NCBI GenBank assembly: GCA_020427395.1
Contig: JAGQON010000004.1
Location: 1-64,000, forward strand
Reading direction: 5' to 3'
Origin: Phycisphaerales bacterium
GTDB lineage: Bacteria; Planctomycetota; Phycisphaerae; Phycisphaerales; UBA1924
DNA: 64,000 nucleotides
The notes under the pieces were generated by a model. That model was not told the DNA's origin and made no database searches. It saw only the letters and a list, made by a program, of their open reading frames with translations. Both the position numbers and the translations under genes were made by a program. This document shows positions 46,985 to 55,059 of this stretch, piece after piece (the first letter of the stretch is position 1; each line of letters starts with the position of its first letter).

Positions 46985-46994
46985 AGCATACCAG

Positions 46995-47050
46995 AGTCCC
47001 CCTCCGTCACGCTATCGCGTGCCACCTCCCCCGCAAGCGCGGGGGAGGAG
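46995..47050 (-). repeat. REP-like inverted repeat, right copy (B)
   Basis: Reverse complement of copy A with few differences (CGCTT for CACC in the first loop, ATAGC for CAGC in the second). It lies 10 bp upstream of the nuclease start and 7 bp from the stop of the next convergent gene. Confidence 0.9.
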
Positions 47051-47057
47051 AAGCTCA

Positions 47058-47393
47058 TCACGGCTGCGGCAGCGTCCGGCTCGTGAAGTTCTTATCGATC
47101 TTCACCCTGCCCCAGTTGTAGTACCCGAACCCAGTCCGCTCGCCGTCGGGGAACTTGAGGTAGGTCATCGAGCCGTCCGCGTGCACACGCACGATCCGGT
47201 CCGAGAGCCCGACATAATCAACCACCGCTGTCGGATCGGACGGCGAGCTGTGCGGGTCGGGCTGGGCTGCCCCCATGCCGCCGATGACGACGCCGACCAT
47301 CAGCGTGATCGACGAAACCGCCAGCAGACGCCAGCGGGCGTTGGACTTGGAGAGCTGAGAAAAACGATCATTTTGGGTGTTGTGTGTATCCAT
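47058..47393 (-). CDS. Small single-pass membrane protein
   Basis: A 111-aa protein with one hydrophobic helix at about residues 22-42 (LLAVSSITLMVGVVIGGMGA) and a 65-residue extracytoplasmic part (VDYVGLSDRIVRVHADG, KFPDGERTGFGYYNWGR). The aromatic-Gly end is distinctive but unassigned. The ATG at 47393 is used; no good ribosome site is seen. Convergent with the nuclease element. Confidence 0.5.
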   Translation of the reverse strand: MDTHNTQNDRFSQLSKSNARWRLLAVSSITLMVGVVIGGMGAAQPDPHSSPSDPTAVVDYVGLSDRIVRVHADGSMTYLKFPDGERTGFGYYNWGRVKIDKNFTSRTLPQP

Positions 47394-47451
47394 GGCATCA
47401 GTATGACCGATCGATCGCCCGGCGACTGACACAAATCAGTACACTTTGTGC

Positions 47452-47835
47452 ATGAAACACGCCCTGCTGATCATCTCGCTGCTCTTCATGAGCGCCTGCG
47501 TGTCCACGACCCGCCGCGCCCCGCGAACCGCCCTCATCGGGCACATCGTCTTCATCGACCTCAAGCAGAACAGCGACTACGACGCCGTCCTCCGCGACAG
47601 CAACGAGATGCTGGCCACCATCCCCAGCGTCAGCACCTACGCCGCCGGGCGGCACATCGACACCGGACGCGACACCATCATCAACGACTACGACCTGGCC
47701 ATCTACCTCGGCTTCGAGTCCGTCGAGGACCTCAACGCCTATGTGATCCACGACCAGCACATCGCGTATGTCACGAAATGGAAGCCACGCTTCGAATCCC
47801 TGCGCATCTACGACATGCACGACCCGACGGAGTAG
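47452..47835 (+). CDS. Lipoprotein with Dabb (stress-responsive alpha/beta barrel) domain
   Basis: A 127-aa protein with a lipoprotein signal (LLIISLLFMSAC, lipobox MSAC) and a Dabb domain in residues 28-120: GHIVFIDLKQNSDYDAVLRD, TYAAGRHIDTGRD, AIYLGFESVEDLNAYVIHD. Dabb domains are small dimeric barrels also seen in hydrolases and cyclases; extracytoplasmic lipoprotein versions are common in planctomycetes. Reaction unknown. The gene is convergent with the RarD-like transporter gene. Confidence 0.8.
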   Translation: MKHALLIISLLFMSACVSTTRRAPRTALIGHIVFIDLKQNSDYDAVLRDSNEMLATIPSVSTYAAGRHIDTGRDTIINDYDLAIYLGFESVEDLNAYVIHDQHIAYVTKWKPRFESLRIYDMHDPTE

Positions 47836-48816
47836 CTACTCGAGCAGTTCCGTCCGAGCCGCCGCCCGCGCCTGCCGATGCCCGCGGATCATGTCCCAGC
47901 TGTAGATCCCCACGGCCAGCCAGATGATCGCGAACGCCACGAACTTCAGCGGTGAAAAGTGCTCACCAAAGAACACGACCGACAGCAGCAGCTGCCCCGT
48001 CGGGGCGGTGTACTGCAGCAGCCCGACCGTGCCCAGCGGCAGCAGACGCACCGCGTGCGTGAAGCAGATCAGCGGCACGATGGTCACCACGCCGCCCAGC
48101 AGCATCACCAGCGAGATCCACATCGGCGTGTCGTCGGCGAAGAAGATCCCCTGATCCGTCCGTCCCAGCCAGATGATCAGTCCCACACACACCGGCAGCA
48201 TGAGCATCATCTCGAAGGTCAGCCCGACGCTCGGGCCCACATTCGCCCGCTTGCGGAGCAGCCCGTAGGTCCCAAAGCTCGCAGGCAGCAGGATCGACAG
48301 CCACGGGAGCCCCAGCGAGTCGGCCGCGCTCAGCTCCGCATACCCCATCACCAGCACCGCCGTCGCCGCCAATCCGATCGCGCCCCACTGAACCGGCCTT
48401 GGTCGTTCGCCAAGGAACAGGAACCCCAGTGCGATCGAGAACAGCGGATTGATGTAGTACCCCAGCGATGCGTGGCTCAGGCGATCGGTCGACACCGCGT
48501 AGATAAAGAAGTACCAGTTGATCGCGATCAGGCAGGTGCTGGGGATTAGCACCTTGAGCGACGCCCAGCGCGTGGCCGCCTGCATGAACGCCCCAAGCTG
48601 CCTTGTAAAAGCGAGCAACAACAGCAGGATCGGGATGCCGAACAGCACGCGCTGCGCCAGGATCTCCGCCGGGTTTGCGTGGTGCACCGACAGCAGCTTG
48701 AAGTAGCTGGGCACGATGACCGCCCACCAACCGAAGGCCCCGGCCGCGTACGCGATCCCCTTGCCCTTCTGCGGGTACTGCTCTGCGGGGCTGATGGGCG
48801 TTGGGCTTTCGGGCAT
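47836..48816 (-). CDS. rarD: EamA-family transporter, RarD type
   Basis: A 326-aa protein with ten hydrophobic helices in two five-helix halves. The opening KGIAYAAGAFGWWAVIVPSY, the NWYFFIYAVSTDRLSHASLGYYINPLFSI block and TAPTGQLLLSVVFFGEHF match RarD of the drug/metabolite transporter superfamily. The substrate is unknown (chloramphenicol sensitivity protein in others). ATG at 48816 gives the expected length; the frame is open to 48891. Confidence 0.88.
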   Translation of the reverse strand: MPESPTPISPAEQYPQKGKGIAYAAGAFGWWAVIVPSYFKLLSVHHANPAEILAQRVLFGIPILLLLLAFTRQLGAFMQAATRWASLKVLIPSTCLIAINWYFFIYAVSTDRLSHASLGYYINPLFSIALGFLFLGERPRPVQWGAIGLAATAVLVMGYAELSAADSLGLPWLSILLPASFGTYGLLRKRANVGPSVGLTFEMMLMLPVCVGLIIWLGRTDQGIFFADDTPMWISLVMLLGGVVTIVPLICFTHAVRLLPLGTVGLLQYTAPTGQLLLSVVFFGEHFSPLKFVAFAIIWLAVGIYSWDMIRGHRQARAAARTELLE

Positions 48817-48924
48817 GAACGCGAAGTCTAGGTGCGTGGGCGAGAGCCCCTGCGGCGGAACGTGAGATATGCGATAATCACGAACACCCACCCGCTATTC
48901 CGCGAAGAATGAAGGGAATCCCCG

Positions 48925-50316
48925 ATGATCGCATCGCTCGGCCGCGTGCTCACCAAGGTCTTCACCAAGACCGCGCCAGACCCCTTCGTCATCGCCGTCG
49001 GGCTCACCCTCCTCGCCGCCATCCTTGCCCTCGTCTTCGGCACCTACCCCGGCGCGACGACGAGCGCCGAGAAGCTCAACGCCATGATCGACGCGTGGCG
49101 TGGGTCCGACGGGCTCTGGAAGTTCCTCGCCTTCGGCATGCAGATGTCGCTCATCCTCGTCACCGGGCATGCACTGGCCGCCAGCAAGCCCATCCGTCTG
49201 CTCATCGGCAGGCTCGCCGGGCTGCCGAGCTCCGCGCCAGCCGCGGCCGCGCTCGTCGGGCTCGTGGCCGCCATCTTCGGGCTCATTAACTGGGGGCTTG
49301 GGCTCATCGTTGGTGCGCTGTTTGCCCGAGAGGTCGCGCGGGTGTGCGCAACCAAGAACATCAGCGTGCACGGCCCGCTCCTCGCCGCGGCCGGCTACAT
49401 GGGGCTCCTGGTCTGGCACGGCGGCTTCTCGGGCTCCGCGCCGCTGAAAATGACCACCGAGGCCCAGGCACGCGATGTCCTCCCCGCCAGCGTCTTCGAA
49501 TCGCTCGAGACCGGTGCGGTTCCATTGAGTGACACGCTCCTGAGCCCCATGAACCTCTTTATCTCCGGCGGGCTGCTCATCATCATCCCGATCGTGCTGT
49601 GGTTGCTCACCCCCAAGCACGACAACGAGATCACGCCCATGCCCCTCGACGATGATGCCACGGAGATCGAGCATATCGCTGGGGAGGTCAGCGGCTTCCC
49701 CGACTGGATCGAGCGCTCGCCCATCGTCGTCTGGGCGCTGGCACTCATGCTCGTCTACGCGTTCGTGCGATTCTCGACCAAGGACGGCTTCATGTCGCTC
49801 GGCCCAAACGAAGTGAACATCGCCATGCTCGCGCTCGGGCTCATCATGCACGGCTCGGTCCGTTCCTACATGAGCGCCGCCGAAGATGGCGCGCGTGGTT
49901 GTGCCGGGATCATTCTCCAGTTCCCGCTCTACGCGGGCATCATGGGGATGCTCGCCAGCAGCGGGCTCATCAACGACTTCAGCCGTTTCATGGCCAGCGT
50001 CGCCAATGAGACCACCGCCCCGGTCCTGACCCTCGCCAGCGCCGCCATCGTCAATGTCTTTGTCCCCTCAGGTGGCGGGCAGTGGGGGATCCAGGGCCCA
50101 ATCGCGCTCCAGACCGGCGCCGAAGCCGGCGTCGCCCCCGCGAAGATGATCATGGCCGTGGCGTATGGCGATCAGCTCACCAACATGCTCCAGCCCTTCT
50201 GGGCGCTGCCGCTGCTGGCGATCACGAGGGTGAAGGCACGCGAGATCGTCGGCTACACCGCCGTCGTCATGATCGTGGCCGCGTTATGGATGGTGGTGGG
50301 GTTGCTGGTGTTCTAG
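48925..50316 (+). CDS. Short-chain fatty acid transporter, AtoE family
   Basis: A 463-aa integral membrane protein with about ten hydrophobic helices. INWGLGLIVGALFAREVAR, YMGLLVWHGGFSGSAPL, and the late NVFVPSGGGQWGIQGPI and YGDQLTNMLQPFW match the AtoE/TIGR00366 family that moves acetoacetate or other short-chain fatty acids. GAAGGGAA precedes the start. No fatty-acid catabolic gene is adjacent. Confidence 0.92.
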   Translation: MIASLGRVLTKVFTKTAPDPFVIAVGLTLLAAILALVFGTYPGATTSAEKLNAMIDAWRGSDGLWKFLAFGMQMSLILVTGHALAASKPIRLLIGRLAGLPSSAPAAAALVGLVAAIFGLINWGLGLIVGALFAREVARVCATKNISVHGPLLAAAGYMGLLVWHGGFSGSAPLKMTTEAQARDVLPASVFESLETGAVPLSDTLLSPMNLFISGGLLIIIPIVLWLLTPKHDNEITPMPLDDDATEIEHIAGEVSGFPDWIERSPIVVWALALMLVYAFVRFSTKDGFMSLGPNEVNIAMLALGLIMHGSVRSYMSAAEDGARGCAGIILQFPLYAGIMGMLASSGLINDFSRFMASVANETTAPVLTLASAAIVNVFVPSGGGQWGIQGPIALQTGAEAGVAPAKMIMAVAYGDQLTNMLQPFWALPLLAITRVKAREIVGYTAVVMIVAALWMVVGLLVF

Positions 50317-50341
50317 TCCCCTTGCGGCCCTCGATATCAGC

Positions 50342-51235
50342 TCAGGGCGACTGACCAAGCAGCCCCTCCAGCTCGAACGACCAATTACGGTGCGTGTCGT
50401 AGTCGCTCATCCCCACATGGCCGTCCCGATCGAGGTCCGCGATCACGCTGCCGCGAGCGAGGAGATGCAGGAACAGGCGGGTGTCTTCCATATTCACCCG
50501 CGCATCACCGTTCATATCCAGCCGGTTCGTAAGCCATTCAATGCGATGAGAGTCCCGCCCACGCTCGGGCTCAGGTGATTCACCGGTTTGCATCAGCACA
50601 TCCATCTGATACACGCCGCGCTCCTCGTTGTTTAAACGCCCATCGCCGTTCGCGTCATACTGGGGGAGCAACCTGTCGAGATTCTCCTGCACCACCGAGC
50701 GGTAATACGCATCCAGCGCCTCCCGCTCTTCCGTATCGATCCGCATATCCCGGTTAGCATCGAACCGACCGAGTACCTTCTGTCCCGCGATCGACCGCTC
50801 ATACCGCGGGCGGTTCATCACATCCGCCTCGAACTCGTCGATCTCGCCATCACCATCCGTATCGAAGCGGCGAATACGCTCCGTACGCATGAGCTCATTG
50901 AACTCGTCCCGCGCCGTCCTGTCTGTCCGCGCATGAGACGCGTAGAACGCAGTCTCCATCTCACTCATCTCGGTTTCCCACAATGCGGCCTTCTCGAACG
51001 CGGGCTCATCGGATCGCTCGATGTAGCGAGCCAGCACCGGCTGTGAGTCGGCCAGCGTATCGATCGGCAGCACCACCGCGCCGGTCGACGCATCATCGCT
51101 CTCGCTCGCTTTCGGTTCCGATGAAGGCTCGCCCATGGGGCTGTCGTCGCCGTGCGGATCGTGTCTGAACGCGAAAAAACCTGCGAAGATCATCGCACAC
51201 CCAATAACAAACCACATTGTCAGCTTTCCCCGCAT
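50342..51235 (-). CDS. Membrane-anchored protein with five EF-hand-like loops
   Basis: A 297-aa protein with an N-terminal membrane helix (LTMWFVIGCAMIFAGFFAF, about 5-23) and an extracytoplasmic remainder. Five EF-hand-like calcium loops are visible: DTDGDGEIDEFE, DANRDMRIDTEE, DANGDGRLNNEE, DMNGDARVNMED and DLDRDGHVGMSD, two with incomplete ligands. It may act as calcium sensor or adhesive. The start could be upstream (51313), which would overlap the divergent lipoprotein gene; 51235 avoids that. Confidence 0.7.
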   Translation of the reverse strand: MRGKLTMWFVIGCAMIFAGFFAFRHDPHGDDSPMGEPSSEPKASESDDASTGAVVLPIDTLADSQPVLARYIERSDEPAFEKAALWETEMSEMETAFYASHARTDRTARDEFNELMRTERIRRFDTDGDGEIDEFEADVMNRPRYERSIAGQKVLGRFDANRDMRIDTEEREALDAYYRSVVQENLDRLLPQYDANGDGRLNNEERGVYQMDVLMQTGESPEPERGRDSHRIEWLTNRLDMNGDARVNMEDTRLFLHLLARGSVIADLDRDGHVGMSDYDTHRNWSFELEGLLGQSP

Positions 51236-51303
51236 ATCTGCTTTACCAGCGCCTATTCGGCGCGTTGCATGTTCTTGCACTTCACTCACGCTAAGAATCA
51301 TGC

Positions 51304-51771
51304 ATGATTTCAACGAACACGCACCATCGTACCCTCGCTCTCTCCCTCCTCGCCGTCGCCCTCATCCTCCCCGGCTGCGCGGCCGCCGTCCCCCTCGTCT
51401 CCGCCGGTGCCTCCGCCGGCGAGGCGGGCTACAGCTTCTGGCGATCCGGTCTGCTCACCTATGTCGACGAGGGCACGACTACGGAGATGAACGAGGCCGT
51501 CGAACGCACACTCGATCGCCTCAACCTGACCATCGACGAAACCAAGCTCCGCGACGCCCACACCGACGAACTCGACGGCCGCTGGTGGTCCATCCACTCC
51601 GACCGGGGCCATCTCGTCACCATCGAGACCCGCCCGCTCACAAGCGTGATGGTCGAGGTGAAGATCAACGCCGGTGCGTTTGGCAACAAGGCCGCGACGG
51701 AACTCATCGCGGATCGCCTCAAGGCGGAGCTGGATTGGATCCAAAATGCAACAGGTGATCTAAGTGATTGA
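51304..51771 (+). CDS. DUF3568-like lipoprotein
   Basis: A 155-aa lipoprotein (signal with lipobox LPGC). The mature part begins AAAVPLVSAGASAGEAGYSFWRSGLLTY-like sequence, then an alpha-beta domain with RTLDRLNLTIDETKL and MVEVKINAGAFGNKAAT. The short, repeated alpha/beta layout matches DUF3568 proteins of bacterial envelopes. No function is known. Divergent from the EF-hand gene. Confidence 0.75.
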   Translation: MISTNTHHRTLALSLLAVALILPGCAAAVPLVSAGASAGEAGYSFWRSGLLTYVDEGTTTEMNEAVERTLDRLNLTIDETKLRDAHTDELDGRWWSIHSDRGHLVTIETRPLTSVMVEVKINAGAFGNKAATELIADRLKAELDWIQNATGDLSD

Positions 51772-51794
51772 AAAATTGTCGCGACAGTAGCTAG

Positions 51795-52844
51795 TCAAGG
51801 TGTGTGCTTGCCTGTTCCTTCGCAGGACGGGCAGTCAATAATTTTACTACTAGTTCCCAAAACAACAGAGTAGCCATTGACCGTACGTGTTGTTTCGCGT
51901 ACTTCGCCCGCGCCTTCACATATAACACATATACCTTTGGCTCGAAGGGATGCTTCGTGCTCCATTTTTTTCTGCCATATATCCTTAATGCCATCAGATA
52001 TGCCCGTCCAAAACTCTGTTGTTCTATTTGTTTTTTTTGTTACAAATCGTACTATCTGGTGATGCCGTCGAACTCGATCCGGCAGTTCGTCAAGCAATGT
52101 TGTTTCAGTTTCTGAATCAGGGGTAGAGGCCAGGGCTGCGATTGCTCGCACATCGATGTCGTTCGGCGATTCTTCGATAGCACTGAATAACTGGCTGATG
52201 CTGGAGTCGTGGCCGAGTTGAGTCATGATGTAGGCGGAACGGGCTTTGAATGCGGGGTCATTCGAGAACGGGTTTCGTGTATGTGTAATATGTGCGACAT
52301 TTTGGATTAATTTATCGCTTACTACTCCGTTTGCTCTAGGTGGAATATAGCTTGGCCACGGATTAGGGTAGGCTGTGGTGGCAACCGTTGCAATGCGGTA
52401 GGCTTCTGAGGCGACTCCTCTGTCTCCGGATTTGCCCATGTTTGCCATATAGTACTGTTCCAGAGTTAGAGCAAAAGAAACAGCTTCAAGTTGAATCAGC
52501 ATAAGAGAGCGTCTCTGCTCTGTTGTAATTTCTTTGCTGTAACTGAATGCTCCTGCATCTCGATAAAGCTGTAGTAATGAATCGATTCCATCGCGAAGCA
52601 GTATAAAGCCACGACCATTGGTGTGGCTCTTGTCAAGAAGACTATTACGTGAAGCAACTATAGAATTATACTCTGTTTGGGCATGCTCTGTCGGGCTAGT
52701 GGGCAGGGTGGGTTCAGCAATTTTCTCTTGAGGCGGTGGTGGTGTCCGTTCTGATCCACGCCGGGGCTGTGATGCTTCTGAAACAGTGGTCATCAGTAGT
52801 TGTGTCAAGATCGCGGCGACGAGTGGTAAGTGTGTTGCTGCCAT
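51795..52844 (-). CDS. AT-rich orphan gene: exported protein with DnaJ-like Cys motif
   Basis: A 349-aa protein with a signal peptide (MAATHLPLVAAILTQLLMTT), a Pro/Thr-rich linker, a helical repeat-like middle (about 100-270) and a C-terminal pair of CxxCxGxG motifs (CVICEGAGE, CPSCEGTGK) like half of a DnaJ zinc finger. The DNA is visibly richer in A/T than its neighbours, so horizontal gain is plausible. The ATG at 52844 has GAGAGG. The frame runs open to 53153 but that part is repeat-derived. Function unknown. Confidence 0.6.
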   Translation of the reverse strand: MAATHLPLVAAILTQLLMTTVSEASQPRRGSERTPPPPQEKIAEPTLPTSPTEHAQTEYNSIVASRNSLLDKSHTNGRGFILLRDGIDSLLQLYRDAGAFSYSKEITTEQRRSLMLIQLEAVSFALTLEQYYMANMGKSGDRGVASEAYRIATVATTAYPNPWPSYIPPRANGVVSDKLIQNVAHITHTRNPFSNDPAFKARSAYIMTQLGHDSSISQLFSAIEESPNDIDVRAIAALASTPDSETETTLLDELPDRVRRHHQIVRFVTKKTNRTTEFWTGISDGIKDIWQKKMEHEASLRAKGICVICEGAGEVRETTRTVNGYSVVLGTSSKIIDCPSCEGTGKHTP

Positions 52845-53152
52845 AAAGCGCCTCTCTGTAAAGCAAGTATAAATGAAACTGTTACTTGTGGATACAGCTT
52901 CAACTGTGTGTTGGTTGAAACCCGCATGATAGCTGATTTTATTCGAAAGCCACTGCAGTTGCAATAGACTCTGTGCTGACATGCTCAGGCTTTGATGTAT
53001 GTCACCCAGTTTCTGAATTGCGGTGGCCAATAGTGCCGTCCACAGCTCCATAATCCCCTCTTTCTCCCCCTCTGTGTGCTCCGTACCCTCTGTGGTAAGT
53101 CTTTCCCCACAAACCACTAGCACCCCCAAATCCACGCATATCATTCCCCCCA
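52845..53152. other. Intergenic region upstream of the AT-rich gene
   Basis: This 308-bp region separates the AT-rich gene from rimO. It contains no gene that I can support; its end carries the CACAGAGG-type repeat at 53061-53100. The rest is AT-richer and without clear promoter or hairpin. Confidence 0.5.
53061..53100 (-). repeat. CACAGAGG-type imperfect tandem repeat
   Basis: On the minus strand ACCACAGAGGGTACGGAG is followed by CACACAGAGGGGG, an imperfect ACRSAGAG repeat I associate with degenerate repeats scattered through many environmental bacterial genomes. Its translation gives TTEGTEHTEGEKEG. Copy number in this genome is unknown. Confidence 0.5.
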
Positions 53153-54847
53153 ATGCCCACCCCGACCCCGACCCAACCCGACGCCATCGAGACCATCTCC
53201 TTCGTCTCCCTCGGCTGCCCCAAGAACCTCGTCGACTCCGAGAAGATGCTCGGGTTGCTGGCCGCCGACGGGCTCATGCCCGTCTCCGCCGAGGCCATCG
53301 AGGATCAGGAGCACGACGATCTCTCCCTCTCCGGGTCTGAGCAGGACAGCTCCGCGATCAGCGGGCGGGTCACGCCGGCGGATGCGGTGGTGATCAACAC
53401 CTGCGGGTTCCTCGAGGCCTCCAAGCAGGAGTCTCTCGGGGTGATTGCCGAGGCGGTCAAGCTCAAGGAGCAGGGCAAGATCAAACGCGTCGTCGTGGCC
53501 GGCTGCCTCGTGCAGCGCCATCGCGCCAAGATGCTCGAGTGGGCGCCCGGCATCGACTCCATGGTCGGCGTTTTCGACCGCGAGCACATCATCGAAGCCG
53601 TGCGAGGCGTCAAGTCTGAGCGTGAGACCCTCGAAGAGGTCCCCAAGTACTGGATCAACGCCAACGCCCTCACCAGCGCCGACGCCAAGGGGCTCAACAC
53701 CGTCGGGCTCACCGTCTCGGGCAAGGACGGCAAGGGCATCGGGTACTACGAGTCCGACAACGCCCGCCTCCGTCTCACCCCGCGCCACTACGCCTACCTC
53801 CGCATCTCCGAGGGCTGCAACCAGAACTGCGCCTTCTGCACCATCCCCTCCATCCGAGGCAAGATGCGCTCCAAGCCCGAGGACCGCATCATCGAAGAAG
53901 CCCGCGAGCTCATGCGCGACGGCGCGTACGAACTCCTCATGATCGGGCAGGACACCACAAGCTACGGCGACGACATCGGCGTCGGGCTCGGACAAGTCCC
54001 CGGCGATGACAAGTTCCGCGCGGGTCTGCCCAAGCTGCTGCGCAACCTCGACGCGGCCGTCACCGAAGAGATCGGACGCGGGTGGCTGCGAATGATGTAC
54101 GCCTACCCGACCTACTTCTCCGACGAGATCATCGACGCCTTCGCCGAACTCGCCGACAAGGGCAACCTGCTGCCCTACCTCGACATCCCCCTCCAGCACG
54201 GGTCCGATCGCATGCTCGAACGCATGCGCCGCAATGTCACCAGCGCACACCAGACCGAGTTGTGTCACAAGTTGCGTGAACGAATCCCCGGCATGGCCAT
54301 CCGCACCACCTTCATCACCGGATTCCCCGGCGAGACCGATCAGGACCACCAGGACCTGCTCGACTTCATCGAAGAGGTCCAGTTCGACGCCGTTGGCTGC
54401 TTCCAGTACTCCAAGGAGCCCGGCACCGTCGCCGGACGCATGGAAGACGACCCTGAGCTGGCGGTGCCCAAGCACATCAAGCAGCAGCGCCACGACGAGA
54501 TCATGGCCCTGCAGCAGCAGATCGCATTCGAGCAGACCGAGTTCATCGCCGAGCAGTACGACGAGAAGAACCCGACCACCAGCGGGGCGCAGTTCGATGT
54601 CCTCATCGACAAGGACACCGGCAACCAAGTCGAACCCACCCCCGGTGTCTCGCGCGGCGGCACCCTCTACGCCGGGCGAACCTACTTCCAGGCCCCCCAG
54701 ATCGACTCGACGACGCATGTCATCAGCAAGGCCCCGCTCTCCTCCGGCGAGCTGGTCCGCTGCACCATCGTGGCCGCCGACGGCTACGACCTCATCGCCG
54801 TCCCCGTCGAAGAACTCGAACGCAAGGTCTCCCTGCCCCTCGCCTAA
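53153..54847 (+). CDS. rimO: Ribosomal protein uS12 methylthiotransferase
   Basis: A 564-aa radical SAM enzyme that adds a methylthio group to Asp-89 of ribosomal protein S12. The UPF0004 domain has the three cluster cysteines (SLGCPKNLVDSE, INTCGFLE, AGCLVQRH); the radical SAM motif is CNQNCAFC (Cys 222, 226, 229); a TRAM-like C-terminal domain follows (RCTIVAADGYDLIAV). It is longer than usual because of a Ser/Asp/Glu-rich insert near residues 45-65 and another near 160-205. ATG at 53153; no AGGAGG is seen. Confidence 0.95.
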   Translation: MPTPTPTQPDAIETISFVSLGCPKNLVDSEKMLGLLAADGLMPVSAEAIEDQEHDDLSLSGSEQDSSAISGRVTPADAVVINTCGFLEASKQESLGVIAEAVKLKEQGKIKRVVVAGCLVQRHRAKMLEWAPGIDSMVGVFDREHIIEAVRGVKSERETLEEVPKYWINANALTSADAKGLNTVGLTVSGKDGKGIGYYESDNARLRLTPRHYAYLRISEGCNQNCAFCTIPSIRGKMRSKPEDRIIEEARELMRDGAYELLMIGQDTTSYGDDIGVGLGQVPGDDKFRAGLPKLLRNLDAAVTEEIGRGWLRMMYAYPTYFSDEIIDAFAELADKGNLLPYLDIPLQHGSDRMLERMRRNVTSAHQTELCHKLRERIPGMAIRTTFITGFPGETDQDHQDLLDFIEEVQFDAVGCFQYSKEPGTVAGRMEDDPELAVPKHIKQQRHDEIMALQQQIAFEQTEFIAEQYDEKNPTTSGAQFDVLIDKDTGNQVEPTPGVSRGGTLYAGRTYFQAPQIDSTTHVISKAPLSSGELVRCTIVAADGYDLIAVPVEELERKVSLPLA

Positions 54848-54853
54848 CCAACT

Positions 54854-54906
54854 CGCCTCCCCCGCGCTTGCGGGAGAGGTGTCACGCGAAGCGTGACGGA
54901 GGGGGT
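54854..54906 (+). repeat. REP-like repeat, solitary copy (C)
   Basis: Starts 6 nt after the rimO stop codon. CCTCCCCCGCGCTTGCGGGA and CACGCGAAGCGTGACGGAGG match copies A and B at 46511 and 46995. No nuclease gene accompanies this copy. Confidence 0.9.
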
Positions 54907-54928
54907 CTTTCCAACAACCAATCACCAC

Positions 54929-55022
54929 GGGTGCCCTGCTTTGATCCGACGCCAGTCGGACAAGGCAGGAACAAGCGTCATCCAAAGACCTGCTTTGCCC
55001 TCAGGGTCAAAGCAGGGCACCC
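54929..55022. repeat. 94-nt element with 16-bp perfect terminal inverted repeat
   Basis: GGGTGCCCTGCTTTGA (54929-54944) is the exact reverse complement of TCAAAGCAGGGCACCC (55007-55022). Inside are two smaller hairpins, CCGAC/GTCGG and a CCTGCTTTG/CAAAGCAGG arm pair. No gene is enclosed. Confidence 0.7.
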
Positions 55023-55059
55023 ACTCTGAACCACACGCATTTAAACTCGTACTCCCCCC

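Larger units (their letters stand above)
46511..47050 (-). mobile_element. Putative 540-bp nuclease-bearing element bounded by inverted repeats
   Basis: A DUF559 nuclease gene fills almost all the space between two near-identical inverted repeats of about 54 bp. The unit is inserted between two convergent genes, just beyond each stop codon. No target-site duplication is obvious. Interpretation as a mobile or repeat-linked unit is inference. Confidence 0.5.

Noticed and set aside
52845-53153. N-terminal 103 residues of the AT-rich gene's open frame
   Set aside because: The stretch includes the CACAGAGG repeat, and a better start with GAGAGG and a signal peptide exists at 52844.
53141-54985. 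A 614-aa open frame antisense to rimO
   Set aside because: Its length comes from the high third-position GC of rimO, and it shows no domain signature. RimO has full catalytic motifs.
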